A DNA stretch of 64,000 nt from Streptomyces avermitilis MA-4680 = NBRC 14893. GTDB taxonomy: Bacteria; Actinomycetota; Actinomycetes; Streptomycetales; Streptomycetaceae. Shown in pieces: positions 33,827-42,016 of the stretch. A program made the translations under genes and the position numbers. Below the pieces are notes generated by a model that was not told the origin of the DNA, searched no databases, and saw only the letters and a program-made list of their open reading frames with translations. Numbering within the stretch: the stretch's first letter is position 1; the number at the start of each line of letters is the position of its first letter. The stretch spans positions 2,108,001 to 2,172,000 of the forward strand of contig NC_003155.5 in assembly GCF_000009765.2 (NCBI RefSeq). Reading direction: 5' to 3'.

Positions 33827-33908
33827 CCCCACGTGTGACACCCCGTATGACCCCACGCATGACTCCTCGTACGCGAAGACCGAAAAGATCCGAAAGGCGG
33901 TGGGAGCA

Positions 33909-35195
33909 GTGCGGCTCTCACGAAGAGGCCTGCTGCGCGCGGGCCTGGCCGGTACGGCCGCCACCGCGCTCGGCGGCCTGGCGACCGGCTGTGCCGTCCC
34001 GACCGGTTCCACCGGCCGGAACATGGTGCTGTGGTACTGGAGCGGCGGGCTGAGCCCCAAAGTCGTCCAGGACGCCAAGGCCCGCTACGACAGCGCGGTG
34101 AACCTACAGGCCATCCAGATCGGCGGCTACTACCGCTCGAAGCTGATGACCACGATGACCGGGCGCGCCCACATCCCGGACATCGTCGGGCTCAAGGGCG
34201 AGGACATGGCCTCGTACCTGCCGAACTCCGACCAGTTCGTGGACCTGCGCGCGCTCGGCGCCGACAGGCTCAAGGACCGGTATCTGCCCTGGAAGTGGGA
34301 CGAGGGCATCGCCGAGGACGGCTCGATGGTGGGCTTCCCCATCGACTGCGGTCCGGTCGCGCACTACTACCAGCCGGCCGTCTTCGAGAAGGCGGGACTG
34401 CCGTACGAGCCGGCGGACGTCTCCAAGGAGCTGGACACCTGGGAGAAGTTCCTCGCGGCCGGTGAGCGGCTCAAGAAGCGCGTCCCGGGTGCGTTCATCC
34501 TCACGGACGCCCTCAGCATCTACGGCATGTCGGTCAACCAGACGACCAAGCGGTTCGTCGACAGGGACCGGCACTTCATCGGCGACCAGGAGCATGTGCG
34601 CACCGCCTGGGACCGGGCTGTCGAGGCCACCCGCCGAGGCCTGGTCTCGAAGATCATCAACGGGACGCCGGACAACATCTCGGCCACCGAGCGGGGCCTG
34701 CTGCCCAGCCAACTGAACGCCTCCTGGGCGGCCGGCGACATCAAGCTCAACACGCCGAAGACCAAGGGCAAGTGGCGGGTGGCGAGCTGTCCGGGCGGCC
34801 CTTCGAACATCGGCGGCTCGTTCCTGGCGATCACCAAGGCGTGCCGGGAGCCGGAGAAGGCCTTCGAGATGATCACCTGGATGCTCGACGCGGGCAACCA
34901 GGCCCAGGGATTCGTCGACTCGGTGCTCTTCCCGTCCACTCCGGCGTCGTACGGCATGAAGAAGCTGCGCGAACCCGACGCGTTCTTCGGCGGCCAGATC
35001 ACCATGGACGTCTTCGGCCCGGCGGCGGAGAAGATCCCGGTCGCCTTCAACAGCCCGTACGACATCGCGCTCAAGACCCCGATCGACGACGAGCTGCGGA
35101 ACTTCTCCGTCCTCGGCAAGGACCCGGAGAAGGCCTGGAAGGACGCCATGAGCAAGTGCCGGCGCATCGCCGACCATCTGGGGGTGAGCTACTGA
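33909..35195 (+). CDS. Sugar ABC transporter substrate-binding lipoprotein (Tat)
   Basis: Extracellular sugar-binding protein, 428 aa from GTG 33909. The N-terminus has a twin-arginine motif (RLSRRGLLRAGLAG) and lipobox LATGC, so it is probably exported folded by Tat and then lipidated. The body shows the family 1 solute-binding pattern (NMVLWYWSGGLSPKVVQDAK, VGFPIDCGPVAHYYQPAVFE). The start is uncertain: GTG at 33900 is also in frame and upstream frame runs to 33795, but only the chosen one sets the signal peptide at the terminus. Followed 1 bp later by the permease gene. Confidence 0.9.
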   Translation: MRLSRRGLLRAGLAGTAATALGGLATGCAVPTGSTGRNMVLWYWSGGLSPKVVQDAKARYDSAVNLQAIQIGGYYRSKLMTTMTGRAHIPDIVGLKGEDMASYLPNSDQFVDLRALGADRLKDRYLPWKWDEGIAEDGSMVGFPIDCGPVAHYYQPAVFEKAGLPYEPADVSKELDTWEKFLAAGERLKKRVPGAFILTDALSIYGMSVNQTTKRFVDRDRHFIGDQEHVRTAWDRAVEATRRGLVSKIINGTPDNISATERGLLPSQLNASWAAGDIKLNTPKTKGKWRVASCPGGPSNIGGSFLAITKACREPEKAFEMITWMLDAGNQAQGFVDSVLFPSTPASYGMKKLREPDAFFGGQITMDVFGPAAEKIPVAFNSPYDIALKTPIDDELRNFSVLGKDPEKAWKDAMSKCRRIADHLGVSY

Positions 35196-35196
35196 C

Positions 35197-36159
35197 ATGG
35201 CTACCGCACCCGTGGTCGAGACCTCCCCGGCGGTCGTGTCCGCCACCCCAACCGCCCGCTCCGGGAAGGGCGTCCTGAGCCACTGGCGGCTGTACGCCGC
35301 GATCTCCCCCTTCTATCTGCTCTTCCTCGCCTTCGGTCTGATACCGGTCGGCTTCTCGCTCTACCTGTCGTTCCACCGCTGGGACGGGCTCGGCTCGATG
35401 GAGTTCGCGGGGCTCTCGCAGTACCGCTATCTGCTGTCGGACAGCCAGTTCTGGACCTCGATCGGGAACACGATCGTCATCTGGGCGCTGGCCACCATCC
35501 CGATGATCCTCCTGGCGATGGTCACGGCGGTGCTGCTCAACTCCGCGGTCCGCTTCAAGAACGTCTACCGCTTCGCCTTCTTCCTGCCGAACGTCACCTC
35601 GATCGTGGCCGTCGCGATCATCTTCGGCTCGGTCTTCTCCACCAACTTCGGCCTGATGAACGCCGTGTTGCAGGCGGTCGGACTTGACCAGGTGGCATGG
35701 CTGAACACTCCCTGGGGCATCAAGGTCGCCATCGCGACCCTCATGACCTGGCAGTGGACCGGCTACAACGCGATCATCTTCCTCGCCGGTCTCCAGACGA
35801 TCCCGGGCGAGCTGTACGAGGCGGCGCGGATGGACGGCGCCGGGCCCCTGCAGACGTTCTTCCGCATCACGCTGCCGCTGCTGCGTCCGGTGCTGCTCTT
35901 CGTGCTGGTCATCTCGACCGTCACCGGACTCCAGAGCTTCTCCGAACCGCAGGTGCTGTTGCAGACCACGGACAACAACTCGTCGTTCGCGGGCGGCCCG
36001 GGCCACGCGGGCCAGACCATGGTCCTCTACTTCTTCCAGCAGACCTTCGACAACAACGACTTCGGCTACGGCGCCGCGGTGGCCTGGGGCATCTTCCTCG
36101 TCGTCGTCCTCTTCTCGATCATCAACTGGCGCCTGGTGCAGCGCCGGGGCGAAGAATAG
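35197..36159 (+). CDS. Sugar ABC transporter permease (MalF-like)
   Basis: Integral membrane permease of 320 aa. A Ser/Thr/Ala-rich cytoplasmic N-terminus precedes TM helices near 30-55, 90-115, 125-148, 165-190, 225-245 and 285-310. EAA loop: ELYEAARMDGAGPLQTFFRI. ATG is 1 bp after the binding-protein stop. Forms a CUT1 importer with the next gene; the ATPase must be encoded elsewhere (MsiK-like). Confidence 0.93.
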   Translation: MATAPVVETSPAVVSATPTARSGKGVLSHWRLYAAISPFYLLFLAFGLIPVGFSLYLSFHRWDGLGSMEFAGLSQYRYLLSDSQFWTSIGNTIVIWALATIPMILLAMVTAVLLNSAVRFKNVYRFAFFLPNVTSIVAVAIIFGSVFSTNFGLMNAVLQAVGLDQVAWLNTPWGIKVAIATLMTWQWTGYNAIIFLAGLQTIPGELYEAARMDGAGPLQTFFRITLPLLRPVLLFVLVISTVTGLQSFSEPQVLLQTTDNNSSFAGGPGHAGQTMVLYFFQQTFDNNDFGYGAAVAWGIFLVVVLFSIINWRLVQRRGEE

Positions 36160-36171
36160 GAGGCCGCCACC

Positions 36172-37008
36172 ATGGCATCCATCAAGGGTTCACGGCAGCG
36201 GGGCATCGCGCTCCATCTGGTCCTCGTCATCGGCCTGCTGCTCTCGGTCTTCCCGTTCTACTGGGCCGTGATCATGTCGACGCACTCGTCGACCGAGATC
36301 TTCTCCTACCCGCCGAAGCTGCTGCCCGGCTCGCACTTCCTCGAGAACGTCCGGCATCTCTTCGACAACGTCGACTTCTTCGGGTCGATGGCCAACTCGC
36401 TGCTCGTGGCCGGCTCGGTGACCGTCCTGGTCCTGTTCCTCGACTCACTGGCGGCCTTCGTCTTCGCCAAGTTCCACTTCCCGGGCCGCCGGGTGCTGTT
36501 CGCGCTGATGATGGCGATCTTCATGGTGCCGGCGCAGCTCCAGGCCATCCCCCAGTTCGTGATCATGGCGAAGCTGGGCTGGATCGGCTCGATGACCGCG
36601 CTGGTCGTCCCGGCGGCGGCCAACGCGTTCGGCATCTTCTGGATGCGCCAGTACATGCAGAGCGCCATCCACGACGAACTGCTCGACGCCTCGAAGCTCG
36701 ACGGCGCCGGCTTCCTGCGCCAGTACTGGCACGTGGCGCTCCCCGTGGTCCGCCCGGGTCTGGCGTTCCTCGGCATCTTCACCTTCATGGGCCAGTGGAA
36801 CGACTACGCCTGGCCGCTGATCGCCCTCACCAACCCGGACAACGTGACCCTCCAGGTCGCCCTGTCCCAGCTCAACGGGGTGCACGGCACGACCGACTAC
36901 GGGATGGTCATGACCGGCGCGCTGCTCGCCCTCGTTCCGCTGCTGATCGTGTTCGCGATCGGCGCCAGGCAGATCATCGCCGACCTCGGCAAGGGAGCCA
37001 TTCGCTGA
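36172..37008 (+). CDS. Sugar ABC transporter permease (MalG-like)
   Basis: Second CUT1 permease, 278 aa. TM helices near 12-32, 75-100, 108-130, 140-160, 185-205 and 245-268. EAA-type loop: ELLDASKLDGAGFLRQYWHV. AGGAGG lies 7-8 nt upstream of the ATG. Its stop overlaps the ATG of the beta-galactosidase gene (TGATG), tying import to hydrolysis of the same galactoside. Confidence 0.93.
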   Translation: MASIKGSRQRGIALHLVLVIGLLLSVFPFYWAVIMSTHSSTEIFSYPPKLLPGSHFLENVRHLFDNVDFFGSMANSLLVAGSVTVLVLFLDSLAAFVFAKFHFPGRRVLFALMMAIFMVPAQLQAIPQFVIMAKLGWIGSMTALVVPAAANAFGIFWMRQYMQSAIHDELLDASKLDGAGFLRQYWHVALPVVRPGLAFLGIFTFMGQWNDYAWPLIALTNPDNVTLQVALSQLNGVHGTTDYGMVMTGALLALVPLLIVFAIGARQIIADLGKGAIR

Positions 37009-39932
37009 TGTCCCGCGATCCGCTGATCGCGCTCCGCCCCTGGGAGTCACCCGAGGTGACCTCCTGGGGGCGGCTGCCGATGAACGCCGTCGACCGCCGC
37101 ACCGGGGCGCTCCCGCTGGACGGCGAGTGGCGCTTCCAGCTGCTGCCCACGCCCGGCTCACCCGTGACCGAAGCGTGGTCGTCACAGCATGTCCCCGGCG
37201 CCTGGACCGTGCAGGGCACCGACGACCTGCCGCAGTACACCAACGTCACGATGCCCTGGGGAGAGTTCCCGCCCGCCTCGCCCGCCGCGAACCCGACGGG
37301 CGTGTACGAGCGCGAGGTGGACGTCCCGGCCGAGTGGGCCGGACGCCGGGTCGTGCTCCGGGTGGGCGCCGCGGAGAGCGTGCTGCTCGTCCACGTGAAC
37401 GGGCGGCCGACGGGCATCTCCAAGGACTCGCACCTCGCGGCCGAGTTCGATCTCTCGGACGTCGTACGTCCCGGGGAGCGGGCCACCGTACGGCTCACCG
37501 TGGTGAAGTGGTCGGACGCCTCGCACCTCGAGGACCAGGACCACTGGTGGCACGGCGGGATCACCCGGTCGGTGCTGCTGTACGCGACCGATCCACTGCA
37601 TCTCGCGGACGTGACCGTGCGGGCGCGCCCGGACGGCGGGCTGCGGGTCGACTGCCGGGTGCGGCACGCCATGGGCCGGCTCCCCGGGGGCTGGTACGTC
37701 ACCGGGGAGCTGGCGGGCCACCTCCTCGCCCAGGACGCCGAGTTCGACCGGCTGAACGCGCAGGACGAGCGGGTCTCCGACTTCCTCGGCGAGGCCCGCC
37801 TCACCGCGCTCGTGCGCGAGGTGCGCCCCTGGACCGCCGAGACGCCCGAGCTGTACGAGCTGACGGTGCGCCTGCACCGCGCCGACGGCTCGGTCGCCGA
37901 CACCGCGCACCCGCGCGTCGGCTTCCGCCAGGTCGAGATCCGCGGCCGGGACCTCCTGGTGAACGGCGAGCGGGTCTACATCCGGGGCGTCAACCGGCAC
38001 GACTTCCATCCGCTGACGGGCCGGACGGTGTCGTACGACGACATGCGCGCCGACCTCGTCACGCTCAAGCGGTTCGGCTTCAACGCGATCCGCACCGCGC
38101 ACTACCCCAACGACCCGGCTCTGCTCGACCTCGCCGACGAGCTGGGCTTCTACGTCGTCGACGAGGCGGACATCGAGTCGCACGACCACGCCCACGAGAT
38201 CGCCGACGACCCGCGCTACACGGCGGCCTTCGTGGACCGCGTCTCCCGCATGGTGCTGCGCGACAAGAACCACCCCTCGGTCATCGTCTGGTCGCTGGGC
38301 AACGAGTCCGACTACGGCGCGAACCACGACGCGGCGGCGGGCTGGGTCCGCCGCCACGACCCGACCCGCCCGCTCCAGTACGAGGGCGCGGCCAAGCTCG
38401 GCTGGGCCGATCCGACGGTCGCCTCCGACATCGCCTGCCCGATGTACGCGCCGGTCGAGGACTGTGTCGCCCACGCGCTGTCCGGCGAGCAGACCAAGCC
38501 GCTCATCCAGTGCGAGTACTCCCACGCCATGGGCAACAGCAACGGCACGCTGGCCGACCACTGGGCCGCCATCGAGTCCACCCCGGGTCTTCAGGGCGGT
38601 TTCATCTGGGAGTTCTGGGACCACGGCATTCTGCAACGCGTGAACGACGGAAGACCGGCCGGGCGCGCCGGCGCCGGGCTGTATGACAACGGTGTCGCGG
38701 CGCAGGGCCACCGCTGGGCCTACGGCGGCGACTTCGGCGAGACGGTCCACGACGGCGCGTTCATCGCCGACGGGGTCGTCTTTCCCGACCGCACGCCCAA
38801 GCCGGTGATGTACGAGCACCGGGAGATCGCGGCGCCGGTGCGGCTCGCGTACGACGGCGGTGACCTGCGGATCTCCAACCACCAGCACTTCCGGGGCCTG
38901 GAGTGGCTGGCCGCCTCGTGGGAGCTGTCGCTCGCGGAGGGCGGCACGCTGACCGCGCCCGCCGGGCTGCCCGACGTACGGGCGGGTGAGTCGGCCGTGG
39001 TGCCGATGCCGTTCGCCCTGCCGGAGGACGGCGGCGAGGCCTGGCTGACGCTGCGGGTGACGACGGCCGACGACGAGGCGTGGGCGCCGCGGGGCACGGA
39101 GGTATGTGTGCCGCGGGTGCGGCTGCGGGCGGCTGCCCCGGTGGCTTCCGCGCCGCTGACGACGGGCGCTCCCGTCCAGGTCGACGAGGACGGGCTGCTC
39201 GTCCATCCGCTGCTCACGGCCGCCCCGGTGCTGTCGCTGTGGCGGGCACCGACCGACAACGACGAGATCGGCGGCATGGCGGCGCGCTGGCGGGCCTGGG
39301 GACTCGACGCGCTCGAACGCAAGGTCGTCGATGTACGCCGTGCGGCCGGCAGCGTCACGGTGGTCGCCGAGTACGGGACCATGGCGGGTGCCGTGCGGCA
39401 CGAGCAGGTGTTCACGCGCGTCGAGGGCGGGGTGCGGGTCGAGGAGACGGCCGAGCTGCCGGCCGGGCTCGACGACGTGGCACGCGTGGGCTCGGTGTTC
39501 GAGACCGTCGCGGGGCTCGATGTCCTCGAGTGGTACGGGCAGGGCCCCTGGGAGTCCTATCCGGACCGGAGCGGGGGCGCCCCCGTCGGCCACCACTCCC
39601 GCCCCGTGGACGAGCTGTTCACTCCGTATCTGCGTCCGCAGGAGAGCGGCGGGCGGCACGGTGTACGCCGGTTCACGCTCTCGGCGCCGGACGCCACGGG
39701 CTTCGCGGTCGAGCTGGACGAACCGCGCCAGGTGAACGTGACCCGGTACCGGGCCGCGGACCTGGCCGCCGCCACCCACCACGACGAGCTGGTGCCGCGG
39801 CCCGGCTGTGTGGTGCACCTCGACGTCGCGCACCGCGGCCTGGGTACGGCCTCCTGCGGTCCCGACACCTCACCCGGCCACCTCGTCCCGACCGGCACAC
39901 ATCGCTGGTCCTGGACGCTGCGCGTGCTCTGA
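37008..39932 (+). CDS. Beta-galactosidase (GH2, LacZ-type)
   Basis: Cytoplasmic beta-galactosidase, 974 aa, near the E. coli LacZ length. Domains in order: jelly-roll sugar-binding (about 35-205), Ig-like (205-310), TIM barrel (310-610), then beta-small-chain domains. Acid/base E433 is in WSLGNESDYG; nucleophile E503 is in IQCEYSHAMGNSNG; RGVNRHDFHP is the usual loop. The open frame continues upstream into the permease gene in another frame, but the ATG at 37008 that overlaps the permease stop is the real start. It degrades the imported galactoside. Confidence 0.95.
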   Translation: MSRDPLIALRPWESPEVTSWGRLPMNAVDRRTGALPLDGEWRFQLLPTPGSPVTEAWSSQHVPGAWTVQGTDDLPQYTNVTMPWGEFPPASPAANPTGVYEREVDVPAEWAGRRVVLRVGAAESVLLVHVNGRPTGISKDSHLAAEFDLSDVVRPGERATVRLTVVKWSDASHLEDQDHWWHGGITRSVLLYATDPLHLADVTVRARPDGGLRVDCRVRHAMGRLPGGWYVTGELAGHLLAQDAEFDRLNAQDERVSDFLGEARLTALVREVRPWTAETPELYELTVRLHRADGSVADTAHPRVGFRQVEIRGRDLLVNGERVYIRGVNRHDFHPLTGRTVSYDDMRADLVTLKRFGFNAIRTAHYPNDPALLDLADELGFYVVDEADIESHDHAHEIADDPRYTAAFVDRVSRMVLRDKNHPSVIVWSLGNESDYGANHDAAAGWVRRHDPTRPLQYEGAAKLGWADPTVASDIACPMYAPVEDCVAHALSGEQTKPLIQCEYSHAMGNSNGTLADHWAAIESTPGLQGGFIWEFWDHGILQRVNDGRPAGRAGAGLYDNGVAAQGHRWAYGGDFGETVHDGAFIADGVVFPDRTPKPVMYEHREIAAPVRLAYDGGDLRISNHQHFRGLEWLAASWELSLAEGGTLTAPAGLPDVRAGESAVVPMPFALPEDGGEAWLTLRVTTADDEAWAPRGTEVCVPRVRLRAAAPVASAPLTTGAPVQVDEDGLLVHPLLTAAPVLSLWRAPTDNDEIGGMAARWRAWGLDALERKVVDVRRAAGSVTVVAEYGTMAGAVRHEQVFTRVEGGVRVEETAELPAGLDDVARVGSVFETVAGLDVLEWYGQGPWESYPDRSGGAPVGHHSRPVDELFTPYLRPQESGGRHGVRRFTLSAPDATGFAVELDEPRQVNVTRYRAADLAAATHHDELVPRPGCVVHLDVAHRGLGTASCGPDTSPGHLVPTGTHRWSWTLRVL

Positions 39933-39938
39933 CCTCGC

Positions 39939-40112
39939 TGGGGCGGCTTCCCGCGGGCCGCGGCGACCGCGGTCGCGCTGCCCGCGCGGCCGCTCGTGAC
40001 GCGCGGTGGCTTCCAGTACGCGGGGAAGACCGACCAGATTCTGCACGGCCGGCTCGGCGACGTACGGATCGCCGAACGCGCCCTTCCCGTCAAGTCGTTG
40101 ATGAACCACTGA
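39939..40112 (+). pseudogene. Remnant of a LamG-like protein C-terminus
   Basis: Between the beta-galactosidase and the PHP gene, one frame without a start codon reads ...LVTRGGFQYAGKTDQ, then ILHGRLGDVRIAERALPVKS and ends in LMNH before a TGA at 40110-40112. This matches the C-terminal strand pattern of LamG/concanavalin-like jelly-roll domains (G-x-LGDVRI-x-xRAL). The 58 codons cannot be an independent gene. It is most likely the 3' end of a larger secreted-enzyme gene removed by deletion. No ribosome site or promoter serves it. Confidence 0.6.
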
Positions 40113-40132
40113 CCCGAGGGAGCCACACGACC

Positions 40133-41821
40133 ATGACCGAGCAGCAACTGCCCGCCTGGGCCGACCCGTCCGTCTCCCCCGCCGCGCTGGACCCCCAGGG
40201 CATGTCGCGGCGCGGGCTGCTGCGCCGCGCGGGCCTGTTCGGCGCGGCCTTCGCGGTGGGCTCGCTCGCGACACCCGCGGCGGCCTCTTCCGGACGCTAC
40301 GGCGGCAACGATCCGCGGCTCGCCTACCTCGTCGGCGACCACCACATCCACTCCGTCTACAGCCACGACGCGAAGTACACCTTCTCCCAACTCGCCCGGG
40401 CCGGCGACCGGTACGGGCTCGACTGGATGGTCTTCAACGAGCACTCCAACTTCGGACACGCCGACTACGGCGCGAAGCTGGAGCACCAGGAGATCCTGAA
40501 GGCCCGCGCCGAGAACCCGCGCCAGCTGATCTTCCAGGGCCTTGAGTGGTACATCCCGGCCGCCGAGCACGCCACGGTCTTCGCGGCGCCCGGACCGCAC
40601 GAGGTGGATCTGCTCACGCGCTTCGAGCTCGCCTACGACGGGAAGCTGCTCGGCTACACGGACGGCGCCACCTCGAACCCGAACACGGCCCGCAACGAGG
40701 CCCACGCCATCAAGGCCATCCAGTGGCTCGCCGAACAGCGCCGCACCGGCTACGTCGACGACGTGCTCGTCCTCGCCAACCACCCGATGCGCCTCGGCAT
40801 CGACTCCCCGCACGAGATGCGGGGCTGGCGCGACGCGGCCCCCGAGATCATGATCGGCATGGAAGGCGCGCCCGGCGCGCAGGGCGGTGGCATACCCGGC
40901 TGGGTCGGCTCGGGGCAGCAGCGCGGCGAGTACGTCAACAAGCCGTCCGCGAACTCCTGGCCCGGCTACCCGGAGGACGCCTACGTCCTGTACGGCGGCT
41001 TCGACTGGACGACGGCGACCGTCGGCGGCCTGTGGGACGCGATGCTCGCCGAGGGCAAGCTGTTCACGATCACGACCAACTCCGATGTGCACCGGGTCGT
41101 CTTCGACACCTGGAAGAACGGCGACTGGGCACCCGGGCGGAACTTCGACAACACCGGGCACCTCCCCGACCCGGTCAACACCGACAGCCAGCAGCCGGGC
41201 GGCGACTTCTGGCCCGGCCAGTTCAGCCGCACCCACGTGGGCGTGACCCGCTACGGCTACCGCGCGGTGATGGCGGGCCTGCGCGCGGGCCGGGTCTGGC
41301 TCGACCACGGCCATCTGCTGGACGGGCTCGACGTCCGCCTGAAGCGGGACTGCGACCACGGTCCGGGCGTGACCATGGGCGGCCGGCTGCGCGTCCGCAA
41401 GGGCGAGAAGCTCACGCTGAGCGTCACCGTGACGACCGCGTCGCGCCCCAACCCCCACGGCATCCTGCCCGAGTTGGCCCACGTCGACGTGGTCCGGGGC
41501 GCGGTGCGCGGCCCGGCGGCCGACCGCGACGACTGGCGGGCGCCCGACACCAGGGTCGTCCACACGCGGGACGTGAGCGGCCGCAAGGGCACGTACACCC
41601 TGCGCATCCCGCTGGTCGCGGGCGACGAGTCCTTCTACGTCCGGCTGCGCGGCAGCGACGGCAACCGCAACGGTACGGGCTACCTGGGCGCCTCGGTCGA
41701 CCCGCATGGCCCGATTCCGCACGTGCCCGGCAACGGTGACCCGTGGGTCGACACATGGTTCTACGCGAACCCCGTCTTCGTCGATGTGGTGGGCGGCCGA
41801 CAGGAGAACCGCCCGGCGTAG
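40133..41821 (+). CDS. Secreted PHP-domain metallohydrolase (CehA/McbA-like)
   Basis: Tat-exported metal-dependent hydrolase, 562 aa. Twin-arginine signal MSRRGLLRRAGLFGAAF lies at residues 24-40, ending near PAAASS. PHP metal motifs follow: VGDHHIHSVYSHDAKYTF, NEHSNFGH, LEWYIP, ANHPMRLG and TTNSDVHRV, which give the multi-histidine site. The last 170 residues form a beta-rich domain. Likely a phosphoesterase acting outside the cell, possibly on sugar or phosphonate esters; substrate unknown. It is 200 bp after the beta-galactosidase gene, with a gene remnant between, and may still be in that operon. Confidence 0.88.
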   Translation: MTEQQLPAWADPSVSPAALDPQGMSRRGLLRRAGLFGAAFAVGSLATPAAASSGRYGGNDPRLAYLVGDHHIHSVYSHDAKYTFSQLARAGDRYGLDWMVFNEHSNFGHADYGAKLEHQEILKARAENPRQLIFQGLEWYIPAAEHATVFAAPGPHEVDLLTRFELAYDGKLLGYTDGATSNPNTARNEAHAIKAIQWLAEQRRTGYVDDVLVLANHPMRLGIDSPHEMRGWRDAAPEIMIGMEGAPGAQGGGIPGWVGSGQQRGEYVNKPSANSWPGYPEDAYVLYGGFDWTTATVGGLWDAMLAEGKLFTITTNSDVHRVVFDTWKNGDWAPGRNFDNTGHLPDPVNTDSQQPGGDFWPGQFSRTHVGVTRYGYRAVMAGLRAGRVWLDHGHLLDGLDVRLKRDCDHGPGVTMGGRLRVRKGEKLTLSVTVTTASRPNPHGILPELAHVDVVRGAVRGPAADRDDWRAPDTRVVHTRDVSGRKGTYTLRIPLVAGDESFYVRLRGSDGNRNGTGYLGASVDPHGPIPHVPGNGDPWVDTWFYANPVFVDVVGGRQENRPA

Positions 41822-41899
41822 GAACCGTCGGACCTAGAAGCGCGACAGGCTCTGCAGGACGGCGGCGGGGCCGTACGGTCGCCGGAATACGGAAACGGC

Positions 41900-41925
41900 C
41901 CGTCCCCGCGCTGCGACGGGGACGG
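41900..41925. terminator. Hairpin terminator between convergent genes
   Basis: CCGTCCCC (41900-41907) pairs with GGGGACGG (41918-41925) around a 10-nt loop that can itself pair CG. It lies between the PHP gene and the convergent FAD/TPR gene. Confidence 0.65.
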
Positions 41926-41962
41926 ACGGCCGGGGGGCGGCACGCACGGACCGCGGAGCGCG

Positions 41963-41990
41963 GGGGTGCGGGGTGCGGGGTGCGGGGTGC
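41963..41990. repeat. Four tandem GGGGTGC heptamers
   Basis: The 7-bp unit is repeated exactly four times downstream of the FAD/TPR gene. A simple-sequence tract likely to vary in copy number; no function evident. Confidence 0.85.
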
Positions 41991-42016
41991 GGCTCAGACG
42001 GACCGCGGGTCGCGGT

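Noticed and set aside
35697-37007. Upstream extension of the beta-galactosidase frame
   Set aside because: It runs in a shifted frame through the two permease genes and is not protein-like; the overlapping ATG at 37008 is the true start.
37182-39833. An 883-codon minus-strand frame opposite the beta-galactosidase
   Set aside because: Low-complexity translation with no motifs; the plus-strand GH2 protein is complete.
41963-41990. Short tandem heptamers considered as a CRISPR array
   Set aside because: Units are only 7 bp with no spacers and no cas genes are present.
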